Shown: positions 1 to 11,089 of the stretch, one piece after another | Position numbering within the stretch: position 1 is the stretch's first letter | How the letters are laid out: every line of letters begins with the position of its first letter | Assembly: GCA_033065855.1 (NCBI GenBank) | Contig: JAVXUO010000986.1 | Coordinates: forward strand, 310,001-374,000 | DNA from: Escallonia rubra | Taxonomy: Eukaryota; Streptophyta; Magnoliopsida; Escalloniales; Escalloniaceae | DNA: 64,000 nt | Direction: 5' to 3' | Notes under the pieces: model-generated | Told to the model about the DNA's origin: nothing | Seen by the model: only the letters and a program-made list of their open reading frames with translations | The model's database searches: none | Translations under genes and position numbers: made by a program

Positions 1-365
1 TGACTTTTTTCAGTCTAAAACAACATTTTAGCTTGCCTAAAACTACAAAATGAAACCAGAAACAACCCAAGCCCACTGAATAATCAGAATCAAGAAATGG
101 CCACCGCGTTTCACTGAATATTTGCAGCAAATTTGTGGCTTTACACAGCGGGCACACATAAAATCTAGCAACCATGTAAAATAGTGCAGACTTTTTCAAT
201 ACACTGCCACATAGCCTACCTGTCCATGATTTCCATACCATTGGAAATCATTGGGAAAAATATGCAAACAGAGAGGAAAAGAAGATTTCTTGGAAGAAAG
301 AAGGGGGGGGGGGGGGGGGTTGTCACATAAGGGGGTACAACAAAGATTCGCAGAGTTTCATGACC

Positions 366-371
366 TTTATT
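366..371 (-). promoter_or_regulatory. Candidate poly(A) signal of the cyclophilin gene
   Basis: AATAAA on the minus strand, about 127 nt past the stop codon at 498-500. The position fits a plant near-upstream element, but plant poly(A) signals are degenerate and no transcript evidence is available. The stretch 1-365 beyond it holds only a G-tract at about 302-320 and no gene. Confidence 0.4.
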
Positions 372-497
372 GGGAGACGAGAATATCAAGACCCCAACTA
401 GAGTTCTGCCAAATTTTGAGGAACTGGGTACATGAAGACAACCTGGATTTGATACAATTCCGCTGCTAATAATTTGCATTTGCAGTAGATCGAGGTA

Positions 498-3400
498 TCA
501 ATCTTTGACTTTAGCGCGTAGTATCTTCACATCATGGATTGGTCTAAAATAACACAAGAATAGCATTTTAGACTTGTTCAGAATGCTCAATCATGCAGCT
601 AATAGATGTATTATACGCTGCCATTACCAAAAGGAACACTAAGAAAAAGGCGGCATATATAATTGAAAAAAAAAAATTTCTGTTTCTGGTTCAAGTTAAA
701 GCCGTTCCACCGCAAGATGAGAATGTTGGAAAAGCAAAAAATACAGCGCTTTCGCAATTTTCTGTTGGTTAAATAAAAATAGCTTACACACAATATCAGA
801 TGGTGCAAGCAGTTCATCAGCTTTCTCAACTTAAGTGGATAGAACTTTCACATGAGGTCAACATTCATTTCAAGTCAAAGGCTTGAAATAAAGGTCAAAT
901 ATATGGTGGGAAACACGTACCTATCAGTGTTATCAGTTTGAACAGTACCAAGTCTCTTAATAATTTCCATTCCCCTGCATATTCTTCCAAATATTGTGTG
1001 TTTCCCTGGATAAGATATATAGACAAAACAAGAAGCATCAAAAAACATACCAAATAGAACAACGGAGACAACATAACTTTTCATATTTAAAAACACCCAA
1101 GAGATGGTTGAAATAAATGCTAGAACAAAACTTGGAGATACTGAAACTTTATGAACTCTTTCTAGATATCAAATTCTGAATTAAAGAGCTCACATATCCA
1201 TAGTCCGCTGAACTTTGCACCCTTTGAATTTCAAGACACGTCTTATATGAGCAGAGGTATGCTTAGAAAATTAAAAGGGATCCTACGGAAACTGGAAAGG
1301 CAGTAATCAACATGAAGTAATTTGACCTTTCTGAACTAGTACATTCCAAGGCTGCTTCACAAGCCTGGTGACTTATGTTCTACAAGTTCCACCTATCAGT
1401 ATAAATCCCTCCTGAAATCATAATCTAATGACTCCTACAGCTCTTATATTGTATCTCTCCAAACTCCAGAATCAAATCTTCTTCAAATGAAAAGAGGAAC
1501 TAAATATCAATCAGCTTAAAAGATTCATTCTTCCATCGTTCTTAATCCGACACAATCTTGAGAATTTTATCCTAGAACCCTAACATTGAATCAGCTGAGG
1601 AATGCTTCAAGATATTGATGATGATTAGACTAGGATGTTTGGCTTTATTTCAATCTTGTAACCGGTCTATTGTTTGTTTGATTACATCAAGGACAAGAAC
1701 CTAGATTAACTCTAGGAACCTGCAAGCATTGGTGAAGAAAATGCTTGAAAGTTTGGCCAAAAATGTGACTCTAGAAGGAACTTTATGAAAAACTGAAGCT
1801 CATAACTTTTAGTTATATTTCCTTTAACCGAAAGTTAACTTGAAAAACATTGGCGACAAAAATATTTTCAATCAGTGAACCAAAAGCTTTTTAACTTCAG
1901 TCATCTTTCCTTCAACCAAAAGATACTGAAAGCGATTAAAAAAAATTCCATGTCTGCTTTTGAAACCGCATGATTTATGCTGAACCGAGAGATCAACCGA
2001 AAGTCATTATCATCATCATCCAAGCCTTTGTCCCAAACTAGTTGGGGTCGGCTACATGAATTGCACACGCTTTTTGATAAGTTCCTAGCAATCAAGTCCT
2101 TTCCCACTACTCGTCTTACCCAGTCAACTTGACAGAAATCACTTTTTCTCATTGGGCCATCTAAGGGCCTATGTTAGATATGACCAACCCATCTCAACTG
2201 ATGCTCCCTCGTCTGTTCCTCAATTAGCGCCACCCTCACTCTGTTGTGGATATCCTCATTTCTTATACTATCCCTTCTTGCCTCGCCACACATCCCACTT
2301 AAGCAATCGCATGTTGGCTACACTCTTCTTATGAGTATGGCGCTTCTTAGTTGCCAAACATTCTTAACCATACAACATTGCTGGCCTCCCAGCCCTCGTA
2401 TAAAATCTTCCTTACAACTTGACAACATTCTCGTCAATCTCTCCCTCCTTGTGCATTACTAACCTAAGAAACCTAAAGAAATTTTTCTTAGGTGATTGTT
2501 GACCATTTATTTAACTTCTTCCTTGGACCTCCTCCTAGTTTTACTAAAAAATTCATTCCAAGTACTTTGTCTAAGTCTTGTTTAACCATTGTAAAGTGCT
2601 TCTCCATTACTCTAACACAGCGTTTATTCCTACTCTAGTATCATCAATTAAAATCATATGATCCGCAAATAACATACATTGTAGGATCTCATCCTGAATA
2701 TTCTAAGTAAGCTCATCTATAACCAAAGTAAAGATAAACCTTGGTGAAGTCCAATCTTAATTATGAACTCACTAGTCATTCATCAGTCCTTCTCGTACTA
2801 GTAGTCGCTCTGTTGCATAAAATTAATCGCATCAACCTACTAAGTAGGCAATCCTTTCTTCGCTACAGCCCACCACATAACTTTCCTAGGTACGTTATCC
2901 TATGTTTTTTCCCTATCCATAAAGACCATGTGAAGATCCTTCCTCTTCTCTCTAAATCACTCCATCAATCAATCAAGAAAATAGCTTCCACGGTGGATCT
3001 CCCAGGCATGAAACCAAATTGGTTCTCAGATATTTTATAGTCTCGCATTTTAGTTTACCTTCAATTACCCAATCCCAAAGCTTCATAGTGTTGCTCATAA
3101 GCTTGATCCCTCCATAGTTGTTGCAACTTTGGATCTTTTTTATTCTTATAAAGGTATCAAAGTGCTTTACCTCCACTTCCGGGCATTTTCTTAGGAGTTA
3201 AGATCTTGTTAAACAACTTAGTTAATCGCTCTATGCCCTCATCACCCAGGCCTTCATGTACCTCAATAGACATATTTCTGGCCCAAGAGCCTTTTCTATT
3301 TCATCGTTTTCAAAGTTTCATCCACTTAGGATGTTCTAATTCCAAGAACAAACCTTCGATCAATATCATCAAATGAGTCACCAAGTTCTCCTAAACAATC

Positions 3401-6400
3401 TTTGGTTTCTCAGTTAAACAAGTATCACAGTAACCTGTCCATCTGTCTCTAACCTAATCTTCTTTCACTAACAACCTACCCGTTCCTGCAATTGCGCAAG
3501 CATACCCTCTTTCTCCTCATTTCCTGTAGAGTCTCCAAGGACCACTCATCATCCAGATTTAACGGCTGTTCTTTATGTAATGTATCCTTAAAAGTGCTTA
3601 ATCTTTTGCCATTCAAATTCCACCGCCTAGTTCGCAGATGTCTGTCGCCTTTAACCTTCTTATTCCAATCTTAATATATATGTCCAGCACCACCAACCAA
3701 TATTTTGTAGCCAGACACTTCCTAGGAATGACCTTACAATCTTTCCGTAAAGCTCGATCCTCCCCTCTAGTTAGTAAAAAATCTATCTGATTACAATGAG
3801 ACCCGTTGTTAAAAGTAATCAATATAAGTTTCTTTCCTTCAAGAATATATTTGCTATCATCAGATCAAAGGTGACTATAGATTATAGGATGTCTTTTCCT
3901 AACTCGTTTCTTTAAAGCCTCCACCAGCTCTTCCAATGTGCCCATTTAATTCTTTAACTATAAACAACTTCTCCTGGGTGGTATTCCTTGTAAAATTCCA
4001 TCTATATCCACCCAAAATTTCCTTGACAGAGTTCGCTACTCCTACTTGAGGGGCATACCCACCGATAATGTTAATAGTCTCCCCTCCAACTACTTAACTA
4101 ATATAAATTGGTTATTCTTTCTTTTGACATCTAGGATTTTACACTATTTTTCCTAACCTTGTTGGTGTACCACAATGTCCCTCTATCTCCTTATATTTTT
4201 CTCCTAGCCAACCGAAAGTCCAATGGCCATATTCTTCAGATCTTTTGATTGACCAAAAGTTTATTTTGATCGACCAAAAGTCTGCAGATTAGTGCATTTA
4301 CTGCTCTGTCTACTTCGAACGGCTATATTTTTATCACCCTTTATAAACAAAATTCTGCCAAAAAGATTACTTGACCAAGCATTCAATTAAGTCATTGTTC
4401 ATAGCGATCAAGTGAGTTCTAAGTGCAGTTACTCCTCACTAAATTCTTCAAATATAAATATTTGTGAGTTTATTCTTTGTGAGCCAACATCGTTTGAGAG
4501 TTGGCATTGAATTTATCATCTATACACTCGTCTCTAAATTACATACTTCCTCTTAGAGATTCAACTTGTATTAGAAAATTATGATTTATCAACTTAAAAA
4601 CAAAAGTTGGGGCTGTCAAACTTTTAGTCCTTTGTGCATGGATAGCACCACGGAATTTCTACTATGAACCTCATCCGGTGTCATTTTCTCGCGGCATGCT
4701 ATGAGTGTCATACAACTACTTATTAATAGGTGCATACAACAAAACAAGTTATAAACCCGAGACTACTGGCGCGGGATCTTGGGTAGTCTTCGCAATAATC
4801 TAGGAACCACTAGAGAATATTTTTTAATTAATTATATTAAGCAATTGAGTTTACTCAAATGGTACAACCTAATATATAAAGCGCTAAACTATGTTGTCCC
4901 AAACATGGACAAAAAGTAAATTAACCTAACCAAGCATGTTTATTTATCGAAAACTAGGGGTGAGCACCAAACTATTCAAACCAATCCTAACCGCTTAAAC
5001 CGATCAAACGAAACCAATCCATTTCGATCTGTGCAAAAATCTAACGGTCTGGTTTCACATTCTTCAAACCGACCTCAGTTTGTTTCGGTTCATGGATCAA
5101 TATTTTTGAAACCGATCAAAAACTGAACCGACCTATGATATACTACTTTAAATCAATGACATTCATTGGTTATTTTCACATACATGGTACTAAGCAAAGC
5201 CAAATAAACAAAATCTGGAATGTCAAAAGCAAAGAAATGACGAGAGTACTTATAACACAAAAGTCTAGTGATAAACATCTCTTGTATATTCACTCATTCT
5301 TTCTTGTATGTCAACGACGAGGGCATACTTGAGTTTTCATTATAACATATATCTAGAATAATGCTTATATCTTATGTTGACACGAGCACTTAGATATTGA
5401 ATGTAACAAAATTATGTGCTAGATAAAATATAACTTAAACTTCAAATAGTATTTGGATCGAATAATAGGCGTGTGAAGGGACATTTTAAATGTGCACAAA
5501 CTGATCTGAACTGACCTAAGTAGCACGGACACGAACACCGTGTCCGACACCGACAACGATCGGGACACCGGACACCGCAATTTTCAAAACACCAGACTTT
5601 GGACACCGCAAGACACCGCTGAATTTTTTAATACACGCACACACATAACTCAATTGGAGCAACTAAATTTCGTTCAAAATGGATGATAAAGAAAGCAAGT
5701 AACACGAAATAGTCTCAACAGTAACAAGAAAAAAGGTCGGCAACAAGAAAACAGTTGAATGTATCAACAGTACCAAGATTAGAGTCTCAACAATAACAAG
5801 AGAGAAGAAAAAAATACATCAGACCAAAGGCATGAAGGAGAGGTTTTATATAGTCAGATGGTCTGTAAATAAGGTCGGAGATGTTGACCTATCTTACTCT
5901 AGACTGGCAAGCTTGGATGCTTTAGGCAACAAAAAGAAGGAAAAGATGAAGAGATGAGAGAGAAAGAAGAAAGTACCTTTTGTTGGGTCGATCTGATTAG
6001 GGTTTGGCCTAAAAGTTCATTTCTAAAAAATCCCAGATTTATCCCTCAAATAAATTTGAAATATTGTATTTTGGCCCCATACGAGTAGACACTTCTTCAC
6101 AAGGTATCTGACACTTCTTCAAGAGGTGTCCGACACGGTGTCCGCTAATTAAAAAATAAATAAATAAATTTGGACACTGCTGAGAGGTGTCGGACATGTA
6201 TCCAGAGGTGTCGAGGTGTCGGTAAATGTCGGACACCATACCTCGTCCTATAAGAGGTGTCGGTGCTTCCTAGGAACTGACCAAACCGAACTGTTTAAGC
6301 AGATTATACCCACCCGTCCAAACCAATGGTGTTTGGTTCAGCTCGGTTTGAAAATTGCCAAACCGATGGGTAGCGGTTCAGTTTGCTGTTTGACCCCCAA

Positions 6401-7214
6401 ACCAAACCGTGCTCAGTCCTATGAAAAACAACTTATGCTACCTCAACTTTCAGCCCCCACCAGCAATTTCAAGATCCACAAGCCAATGTAAGCATACATA
6501 CGTTTCAAATGAGACTTACATCACGACTTTGAACCCTATTTGCCAATCACAAATCTTGCTTTAACATTATCATGGATATTAACATAGATGCTAATAATTA
6601 TCATACATTGATACACGAAATTATCATAAGATACGACATTCAATTATTCTGTTGAAATGTAAGATATAGTATGATATAAAACATATAGTGATATGAACCT
6701 ACGCATACACTATCCAACTAGTGGAAGGTCAGGCATTTGAAACGGTAAAAGAGTCAAGTCGCCTTTAAAAGAATGTCTTAGTGGCCCATTTAAAGAACAA
6801 CATCTAGATGTCTATGGTCTACTCTTAAACTTCCATAGCCATACACTACCTTTCGATGTACCCTTGGTGGTAATATGTCAACTAATAGTGATTGTCTTCC
6901 TATTATGAAAGCATGACAACAAGTGGACACGAGATAATAATCCTTAGTTACAGGAAACTCCTCATATGGTGACGCTTCTCTCTCGGAAACTCACTTTTGC
7001 GATCCCTAGTTAAGAGCTCTATGGGATCTTGTCTCAATCTCATATGGGAACTCGATCCCGTCAGCTGGACGGAGATGCGTGGAACAAGTGAGAGAGTACC
7101 TGAAAATCAAGCCCTTTTCGACTCAATTCCTTATTTCTCTCTTCCTTCAACTCCATAAAGCCTCCTTATTTGTTGTTGCTACCCTCCTCGAGAGAGCAGA
7201 GCTTGTCAATCACT

Positions 7215-7270
<56 letters not shown>

Positions 7271-9393
7271 AAACTATATTCAGCAAATGGTAATACTCTT
7301 TTATACATTTATTTATTCAAGCCGCTCCCAACCTCAGATTCTTTCAGGTGCTTACGCTCCCCCCCCCCCCCCTCGTTCCCGCCCCCGCCCCCGCTTTGTG
7401 CAACTAAGTAATAATCAATGGCTCACACATATTCTCAGTGGACATACCCTATGAGAGACAAAGATGTAATATATATCATCAAAGACCTTTAGAGTGTGTT
7501 TGGATAAAGGATTTCAAAGTACCTTGGATTTCAAAATCCATTCATTTTAAAATTCGTTGATTTACAAATTTATGGAATTACAAATTTAGTGTTTGGGTGG
7601 TTTTGTAGAAGCACGTATTTTATGCGTGGATTTATATCTAAAAAATTGAACCCACATAATTTGATAGTGTATGGATACAAACTAATGGGAGAGAGTTTCC
7701 TTTTTTATAGAAGAAGATAGCTAAAATTATGGAGACAAAAAAGTGTCATTTTATCCCTACATTTGTGGAAAGGATTTGTCAAATAACTAGTCTGGACTAG
7801 TCATTTGTAGAGGGAATTTTAGCACACCAAATCCCCTTTTCAAATCCCTCCTAAAATTTAGTAAATCCATCTCATCATAATCCAAACAAGAGATTTTGTG
7901 TCATGTATTTTCAAATCCCCTGAAAAAGTGAAATCCTCTCTTCAATTACCTCATCCAAACACAAAGTAAATAAACCATTCGCTGAAGCTAATCCTGGGAA
8001 GTAAACAGATCAACTGGACAAAGGTAACATATTCTTTTTAAAGTACGGACTCTAACAAGCATACCCAAAGGTAGCACGATGAGTAACCGAGCATGTGTTA
8101 CAATTCCATATGCAGAATAGCTCAGTATGGCAGCACAAGTAGGGAAAATATGAGCCAACGTTCGAGATCCAACTCCAAGGCACAACACTGAGGCCTAACA
8201 GATTATATGCATAATCTGAAACCACTAGCACCATATGTTATGCCAGCTACATGGTGACTGATTTTCCTTTTACAACAGAGAAGATGAAGCAAGTATAAAT
8301 ATCATGTCTCTTACTACTAGAAGATTTGCCTCCAACTGCACACAACCTGATTGCTCAACAATGTTCCAAACAGACTTATAGACAAAAGCGAATACAGAAT
8401 AGCATAATTACCATCTAGTGAGGGTGCAGGTGCCAAGGTAATGAAAAACTGGCTTCCATTGGTATTTGGACCAGCATTTGCCATGGATAAAATACCAGCT
8501 CCGGTATGCTTCAACTTTGGGTTTATTTCATCCTCAAACTTCGGACTGCAATCGTTCAAAAAAAGCCGCTCAAATCAAAATTTATCACTTATTCCAACAT
8601 GATCTTCACATTGAGGAAAAAAAAACCCCATTTGATCTGATTTTTACTGGGATTTCAATGAACTAACTACTTGTGAAGGCCTAACGATGATGAGCCCACA
8701 AATTCATTTTAGTTTAAATTGAGAATTCGACGCAGATTCCTACTTATAACATCTTATCCTTAACTACTGAATGCATACTAACCTAATCTTAAATAAACTG
8801 AACTGAATTAGGGTAGGAGAGTGACTAAAAAACCAACAAATACAGCACGTAGTCATTTAAACAAAAATCCCAACAGTGAAGAGCAAATAGGAGCATTGTT
8901 AAGATGGTATTTCCGATACATATAACACTAACAGAAGTAAAATTTAAGAAAGAAATATACCCATATATGGAATCACCACCCCTTCCAGTCCCAGTGGGAT
9001 CCCCGCCTTGCACGATGAAATCCTTTGCCACATCATTAACCCAATAGCGTCATTATCTTGAATACAAAAAATTAATAAACATACACCCATAGCATAAATT
9101 ACAGAGAGAGGGGGGACCTTGATGATTCTGTGGAATTTGACGCTGTCGTAATAGCCCCTTCGAGACAGCTCGATGAAGTTCTTGCAGGTTTTAGGGGCGT
9201 GCTTGTAGTACATCTGTTTTCACCAATTTTTATAGACAAAGGACGTAAAGAAGTGGGTAAATGGGGATAAAGTTAGACTGGTATGTATGTATCGAGAGTC
9301 GGAGATGAGAAGGGAATTTACCTCGACGGTGAAAGAACCCATGGAAGTTTCCAGGGTGACTTCCGGCGGCCCCCCGTCTGTGCTCGGCCACAT
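498..9393 (-). CDS. CYP18-2: Cyclophilin-type peptidyl-prolyl cis-trans isomerase, CYP18-2/PPIL1 type (six exons)
   Basis: The coding exons on the minus strand are 9322-9393, 9118-9213, 8961-9022, 8412-8545, 921-1005 and 498-543. All introns are GT-AG, and the exons total 495 nt, giving 164 residues plus a TGA stop. The product is a single-domain cyclophilin, which catalyses proline cis-trans isomerisation; PPIL1-type members are known as spliceosome-associated nuclear proteins. Visible signatures are [11 protein letters not shown] at the N-terminus, FHRII with the catalytic Arg, [16 protein letters not shown], the [13 protein letters not shown] core and [10 protein letters not shown]. The Trp of cyclophilin A that contacts cyclosporin is Ser here (PSLDG), as I recall for the Arabidopsis protein. 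The length equals Arabidopsis CYP18-2. The start at 9391-9393 was chosen because the family begins just before PPEVT; the frame stays open upstream but has no ATG there. There is no signal peptide. The C-terminus reads [14 protein letters not shown]. The gene appears intact despite a 7.4-kb fourth intron. Confidence 0.93.
2006..4208 (-). mobile_element. RTE-type non-LTR retrotransposon, 5'-truncated and decayed
   Basis: The element lies on the minus strand and is flanked by a perfect 12-bp direct repeat, CAACCGAAAGTC, at 1994-2005 and 4209-4220. Its 3' end (plus-strand 2006-2060) carries the trinucleotide tail (ATC)n and the GTAGCCGACCCCAACTAG motif that I recognise from plant RTE 3' ends. 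Fragments of the protein are readable in broken frames. Endonuclease pieces ([12 protein letters not shown], then [14 protein letters not shown]) lie at about 3615-4080. Reverse transcriptase pieces ([16 protein letters not shown]) lie at about 3060-3135. Many stops and frameshifts are present, so it is inactive. A full plant RTE is usually about 3 kb or more, so the 5' end is missing. Confidence 0.85.
4221..4954 (+). other. Non-genic intron sequence, possibly part of an old copia LTR
   Basis: No gene is visible. The stretch right of the RTE repeats the motif GACCAAAAGT several times and has a TATA-like CTTTATAAAC near 4340, followed by short C/T-rich text. The part left of the RTE (about 1800-1993) carries the related motifs ACCGAAAGT and ACCAAAAGA, so the RTE seems to have landed in a pre-existing repeat. 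The style resembles the CGACTGAAA arrays in the copia LTRs at 15.9 and 24.9 kb, but I could not define LTR ends. Confidence 0.3.
4955..6421. mobile_element. hAT-like non-autonomous element with imperfect TIRs
   Basis: The left end reads TAGGGGTGAGCACCAAAC and the right end, on the complement, TAGGACTGAGCACGGTTTGG. The interior next to the ends is rich in AACCGA/TCGGTTTGG motifs, as in many plant hAT MITEs. Flanking 8-mers are TCGAAAAC (4947-4954) and TGAAAAAC (6422-6429), matching at 6 of 8 positions, which fits an aged 8-bp target duplication. No transposase is present. A second element (5517-6273) is nested inside. Confidence 0.6.
5517..6273. mobile_element. Nested Mutator-like MITE with perfect 9-bp TSD
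   Basis: The element is flanked on both sides by GAACTGACC (5508-5516 and 6274-6282), a perfect 9-bp duplication of the length expected for Mutator-like elements. The ends are TAAGTAGCACGGACAC and, on the complement, CTAGGAAGCACCGACAC, followed on each side by repeated GTGTCCGACACC motifs. At 757 bp it is non-autonomous, and I see no coding capacity. Confidence 0.7.
7216..7267. repeat. (CT)n microsatellite
   Basis: About 26 uninterrupted CT units inside intron 4. A C-rich tract follows at about 7359-7392. Apparent reading frames here are repeat artefacts. Confidence 0.95.
7491..7967. mobile_element. MITE with TIRs of the GTGTTTGGAT type
   Basis: The left end contains GTGTGTTTGGATAAAGG and the right end, on the complement, TTGTGTTTGGATGAGG. 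Subterminal GGATTTC/GAAATCC motifs lie on both sides. The terminal pattern is common in plant hAT and Harbinger MITEs; exact ends and a target duplication could not be fixed. There is no coding sequence. Confidence 0.55.
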
Positions 9394-9564
9394 CTTGTCG
9401 ATGGAGAAGAGAAAGGGGTTTCGGAGGGCAGGGTTTTGGGGGCTATCCACGCCATTTCTACTAAATTCACTCCACTTTGTCAAGCAAGTGCTACCCACGC
9501 TATTTCTTTTTCTTTTTTTGATTAAAATAGAAATATATACATGAGAACTTTGAGGAGTAACAAA
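9394..9564 (-). promoter_or_regulatory. Short 5' flank and core promoter candidate of the cyclophilin gene
   Basis: Only 171 bp separate the start codon from the end of the hAT element at 9565. On the minus strand a TATATA (9534-9539) lies about 141 nt upstream of the ATG, a reasonable spacing for a core promoter with a short 5' UTR. An upstream ATG at 9453-9455 (complement) opens a frame that overlaps the main start out of frame, so it could act as a uORF if included in the transcript. More distal promoter elements would have to lie inside the hAT element or the LINE beyond it. Confidence 0.45.
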
Positions 9565-10835
9565 TAGAGCTGTCAAATGGCCCGGCGGCCCGTGGGCTGA
9601 ACCAACCCGGCCCGATTTTGGCCCGGGCTAGCCCGGCACAACAAGTGAACAGTAGCGGCCCGTGTATTTAGGGCTTTGGACTTGGGCTTGGACCAGGCCG
9701 GATAATTGCAGAAAAAGGCCCGGCCCTAAAAAGCCTGGGCTAGGCCCGAAAAAAGGGCTGGCCCGGCCCCGACCCGCTTATGACCCGCTTTTCAGCACCA
9801 CGTTGGCCCTGCCCTTTGTGGCTTAATACAATATATATAGCTTTTGCTCAAATTAAGCAAGATTCATAGCTTGGTCTGGTGGCACAAAACTAGGCCTGGC
9901 AAAATGGGTGGGTGAGTTGGGTTTGGGTTTGGGTAAAATGGGTGACTGACCCATTTATTTATGGGTTAACTGGGTCAATCATTAAATATGTTGGTTTAAC
10001 CCATTATCCTAACATGACCTATTTACTAAGATCCAAATCAATTTGACAATTTATCACCTAACCCAGTTTCTTACCCGACACAGCCCTGGACTAACCCAGT
10101 TTCTTACCCGAAAAAAAAACTCTCTTAGTGGAACTCGAACGATACCTGGGTTCGAGTCCCACTAAGAGAGTTTTTTTTTTTCTCTCTTCCTTTTTCAAGA
10201 GAAGGGAGGTTCAACTCGTGATATAATCGTTACATATCGCGATAAATTCGTTAATGTCGCGATATTTAATATATATTTACGAATCTTGCAAATAATCGTG
10301 ATATATTCGCAATCAATATTTTCTAGTAATTTGTCGCTACAAATTTGCGAATATTGTTACTTTTCTCAAGTTTTTAGAATAATTTTTTTCACACAACATA
10401 GTTTAGATTTTCGCTGTGGATTATTTTTAAACAAAGTAATTGTATTTAAAGTAAACAATGCATATGAAAATGTAACTATTCACAAAAAAATAGACATTTT
10501 TCTCATATATATATTTAAAAAATAGATAACTTCACAAATAGCCGATCCCAAATCCGGATAAAAGGAGGAGGGCCTATGAAAAAATTTATATTCAATTTAA
10601 ATTTAATTCCTCTGCAAAGTGGAAAATAAATAATAAGAATTAAAAAAAAGCACTGTTGGGCCCGAGCCAGGCCCAAGCCCAGCCTTAAAAATTGGGCCTA
10701 GGTCCAGGACTTGGACTGGGCCCATATATCCCATTTTTCAGGCCCGGCCCGTTTTCCAGTCATTAGGTCCGGCCCTGACCCGTTTTCGTTGGAGGCCTAT
10801 TGGGCTTAGGCTGGGCCGGCCCATTGACATCTCTA
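9565..10835. mobile_element. Non-autonomous hAT element with perfect 8-bp TSD
   Basis: The termini are TAGAGCTGTCAAATGG and, on the complement, TAGAGATGTCAATGGGCC. They are flanked by perfect 8-bp duplications GTAACAAA at 9557-9564 and 10836-10843. Both subterminal regions are packed with GGCCCGG motifs, typical of hAT transposase-binding repeats. No transposase is encoded. A further repeat starting TAGGCCTGGCAAAATGGG (about 9892-10095) and a hairpin (10111-10179) are nested inside. The element sits directly upstream of the cyclophilin promoter. Confidence 0.85.
10111..10179. repeat. 30-bp near-perfect inverted repeat with 9-nt loop
   Basis: The arms are 10111-10140 and 10150-10179 and differ at one position. 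The right arm contains GTTCGAGTCCC, which matches a tRNA/SINE B-box, and ends in a run of T on the plus strand. It may be a fold-back derived from a tRNA 3' region or a SINE. No A-box was found. Confidence 0.6.
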
Positions 10836-11089
10836 GTAACAAACATAACAAACAGACCCGAGGATGGGCCCTACCAGGTGCAAAATAAAGTACAAGACTA
10901 AAGAGAGCTAATTAGATCAGCAGTAAAGTATCACTATAAAAAATAAAATAAAAAAAGGACATACAATCTGAACTAGCTACCATCAGGTGATCGCGACAGC
11001 ATTCTGTAGCAAGCCAAGCCAATGCTACTGTAAACCTTCACATGAATGAGTCACAAAATTAGCTAATGCAGACGAGAGCGCCAAAATAT

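Larger units (their letters stand above)
1006..8411 (-). other. Intron 4 of the cyclophilin gene, 7.4 kb and filled with transposons
   Basis: The intron lies between the exon ending in LDG and the exon starting KHTIFG. The donor is GTAA (8408-8411 on the complement) and the acceptor is CAG before 1005. It contains an RTE LINE (2006-4208), a hAT-like element (4955-6421) with a nested Mutator-like element (5517-6273), a MITE (about 7491-7967) and a CT microsatellite. The remaining parts (1006-1993, 6430-7215, 7975-8411) show no coding signal that I can recognise. The other introns are short (95 to 415 bp), so this one has been enlarged by insertions. Confidence 0.85.

Noticed and set aside
9391..9576. 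N-terminal extension of the cyclophilin
   Set aside because: The upstream frame is open but has no ATG and runs into the hAT element; the family starts right before PPEVT.
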